DNA of 7,309 nt from the NCBI GenBank assembly GCA_003537495.1, contig DPSB01000124.1, positions 1 through 7,309 on the forward strand, in the 5' to 3' direction. Numbering within the stretch: position 1 is the first letter of the stretch; every line of letters starts with the position of its first letter. The position numbers and the translations under genes were made by a program. The notes beneath the pieces are model-generated. The model did no database searches, was not told where the DNA came from, and saw only the letters and a program-made list of their open reading frames with translations. The DNA is from Cytophagales bacterium. GTDB lineage: Bacteria > Bacteroidota > Bacteroidia > Cytophagales > Cyclobacteriaceae. Below, one piece after another: positions 5,966 to 7,309 of this stretch.

Positions 5966-7309
5966 TTAATTGACTTTAATTTTTGAAACCGCGATGTAGA
6001 GCAAACCGAATGATACCACGAGCCACGCCATCAGGGTAGCGAAGTTGCTTTGGTTAGCAGCTATTACTGCGGTATAAGCCGGAGGTTGATATTCAAATCC
6101 TGGCACAGACTCCCAGAGTTTTTCATCGGCCAGGTAATCCCAATCGCCTGTCTTGGAATTATCTACCATATCACCATTCATTTTACCCACCAACATAATC
6201 CGGTAACGTTCGGCTGCATCGGCAAAATTCCAGTGCGAAGCATAATCCGTTCTGCATATTGCCATCGATAAAAATCGGGTAGGCAAGAATGGCGAAAGCA
6301 CTGCCGTTGCACGATACACTCGTGTCTGATTTTCGTAGGTTTCCTTCAGATAATTGTAATGTTTAAAATAAATTTCAGCATCGTGTTCTTCGCCCTGCTG
6401 CATCAGGTAGCCATCCCAGTTAAACGGAAGTTGCGATACATTTTCAACGCCATGCTTAGCCAGGGTTTCAGCTTCCAGTTTTTTTTCCGCTGCACTCCAG
6501 GGGTCATGCCCGTCTAATCCATTTTTTTTATCGGCTGCAACCTGAGCTTCAAACGCTGTTTGTGTTGGATATGGATAAAATTCTTCTGCTAAGGCTGCTG
6601 TAATTTTTGGCATCGCCAGACTTGAAACAATCCAAATCGAAAGCAATACAACAAAAGCAATACTTGATTTTCGGATAGTAGAAGAGATAAGCAGTGTGAT
6701 GTTTGTGAATACCGCATAGTAAAGCAGGTAGATGATGAATAAAAAAGTGAGTGCACCAATGCTGAACTGACCAAAATTACTGATGCCCGAAAGTAGCAGT
6801 GCGGCTAACACGTAAACCGGCAACACAAGTAACACGATGGGTAAAAACAAGCCTAACCATTTGCCTGTTACCAATATAATAGGACTAATGCCCTGGCTTA
6901 ACAGCAACCGAAGTGTGCCGCTTTCACGCTCGCGACTTATGGAATTAAATCCCAACAATATTATCAGCAAAGGAATCAGAAACACGAGTACAAAATCTGG
7001 AGTAAGGTCGCCAAAGCGCGACAACGCAGTTTGATCTTGTGCGGCCATGTATTGTGCATCGCTGCGTCTGTGTGCTTCCAAAAAAATACTTACGCCAGAA
7101 TATTTATCCACGCCATTGTCAATCAGCGCTAATGGATATTTGGGTTTGAAAGCATACGTGCCATAATGCGCAGCTGAGTGTGGATTCTTTTGGCCTTGAC
7201 CAGTCCATTCGTTGCGGGCATTTTTTCGCGCAGTTTCGTGCTGCTCGTTTACAAACTCATAATAATTTTTGCTTACTAAAACGGAAGCGATGAGTAGCAA
7301 AAGAATAAT
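5966..7309 (-). CDS. ABC-2 type transporter permease, DUF3526-like, first of a pair; 5' end outside the window
   Basis: The frame is open to the window edge: codons 7309-7301 read I-I-L before the TTG at 7300. The gene is therefore cut within its first membrane helix and the TTG is not its start. The visible 447 residues show the rest of helix 1 and a periplasmic domain with SAAHYGTYAFKP and GVSIFLEAH, both typical of this permease type. A helix (FVLVFLIPLLIILLGF) leads into the coupling motif SRERESGTLRLLLSQGIS. Three more helices follow, then a second large hydrophilic domain opening with FYPYPTQ and a final helix before the C-terminal KIKVN. Layout and motifs parallel the next gene, suggesting an ancient duplication and a heterodimeric transporter. 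The missing start and the expected ATPase gene lie beyond the right edge. Substrate is unknown. Confidence 0.88.
   Translation of the reverse strand: MILLLLIASVLVSKNYYEFVNEQHETARKNARNEWTGQGQKNPHSAAHYGTYAFKPKYPLALIDNGVDKYSGVSIFLEAHRRSDAQYMAAQDQTALSRFGDLTPDFVLVFLIPLLIILLGFNSISRERESGTLRLLLSQGISPIILVTGKWLGLFLPIVLLVLPVYVLAALLLSGISNFGQFSIGALTFLFIIYLLYYAVFTNITLLISSTIRKSSIAFVVLLSIWIVSSLAMPKITAALAEEFYPYPTQTAFEAQVAADKKNGLDGHDPWSAAEKKLEAETLAKHGVENVSQLPFNWDGYLMQQGEEHDAEIYFKHYNYLKETYENQTRVYRATAVLSPFLPTRFLSMAICRTDYASHWNFADAAERYRIMLVGKMNGDMVDNSKTGDWDYLADEKLWESVPGFEYQPPAYTAVIAANQSNFATLMAWLVVSFGLLYIAVSKIKVN

Noticed and set aside
7298..7300. TTG as the start codon of the first permease
   Set aside because: The frame stays open to the window edge, and the TTG falls inside the first membrane helix, so the true start lies outside.

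Overview
The window looks like a Bacteroidota chromosome fragment. A Cytophagales-type organism is a guess from overall flavour, not something the sequence proves. The evidence is two lipoprotein signal peptides with an acidic stretch straight after the lipid-bearing Cys (C-S-E-D-D and C-A-D-E-D), no Shine-Dalgarno sequences, a TAnnTTTG-type -7 promoter element, a DUF5916 CBM9/beta-barrel protein and DUF3526-type ABC permeases. All supported genes lie on the minus strand, so transcription runs from high to low coordinates.

In transcription order, the first block is a tightly packed run of four genes. It starts with two related ABC-2 type permeases with large extracytoplasmic loops (5966-7309, cut by the window edge, and 4526-5953). 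A CBM9-DUF5916 outer-membrane protein follows (2323-4497). The last is a thioredoxin-reductase-like flavoprotein with a CPYC redox motif but no recognisable NADPH site (1423-2319). Gaps of 12, 28 and 3 bases suggest one operon. The ATPase that should power the permeases is not in the window; it may lie beyond the right edge.

The second block is accessory and probably copper-related. A Bacteroidota-type promoter (1364-1394) reads into a short unrecognised secreted or membrane-anchored protein (982-1359). A 122-base gap follows, holding a long RNA hairpin (895-955) whose only helix defects are G-U pairs on the transcribed strand. Then come a MbnP-family lipoprotein (68-859) and, 6 bases later, the first 20 codons of another lipoprotein (1-61). 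By family precedent this last gene is likely the MbnH-type di-haem partner, but too little of it is visible to confirm that.

A working model is a surface copper-protein pair, MbnP plus a haem enzyme that may convert a MbnP tryptophan to kynurenine. It would be preceded by a small accessory protein and an attenuator-like hairpin. An envelope export/redox operon lies immediately upstream. A functional link between the two blocks is inference from adjacency. There is no gene-free stretch over 300 bases, and no tRNA, rRNA, CRISPR or insertion sequence was seen.
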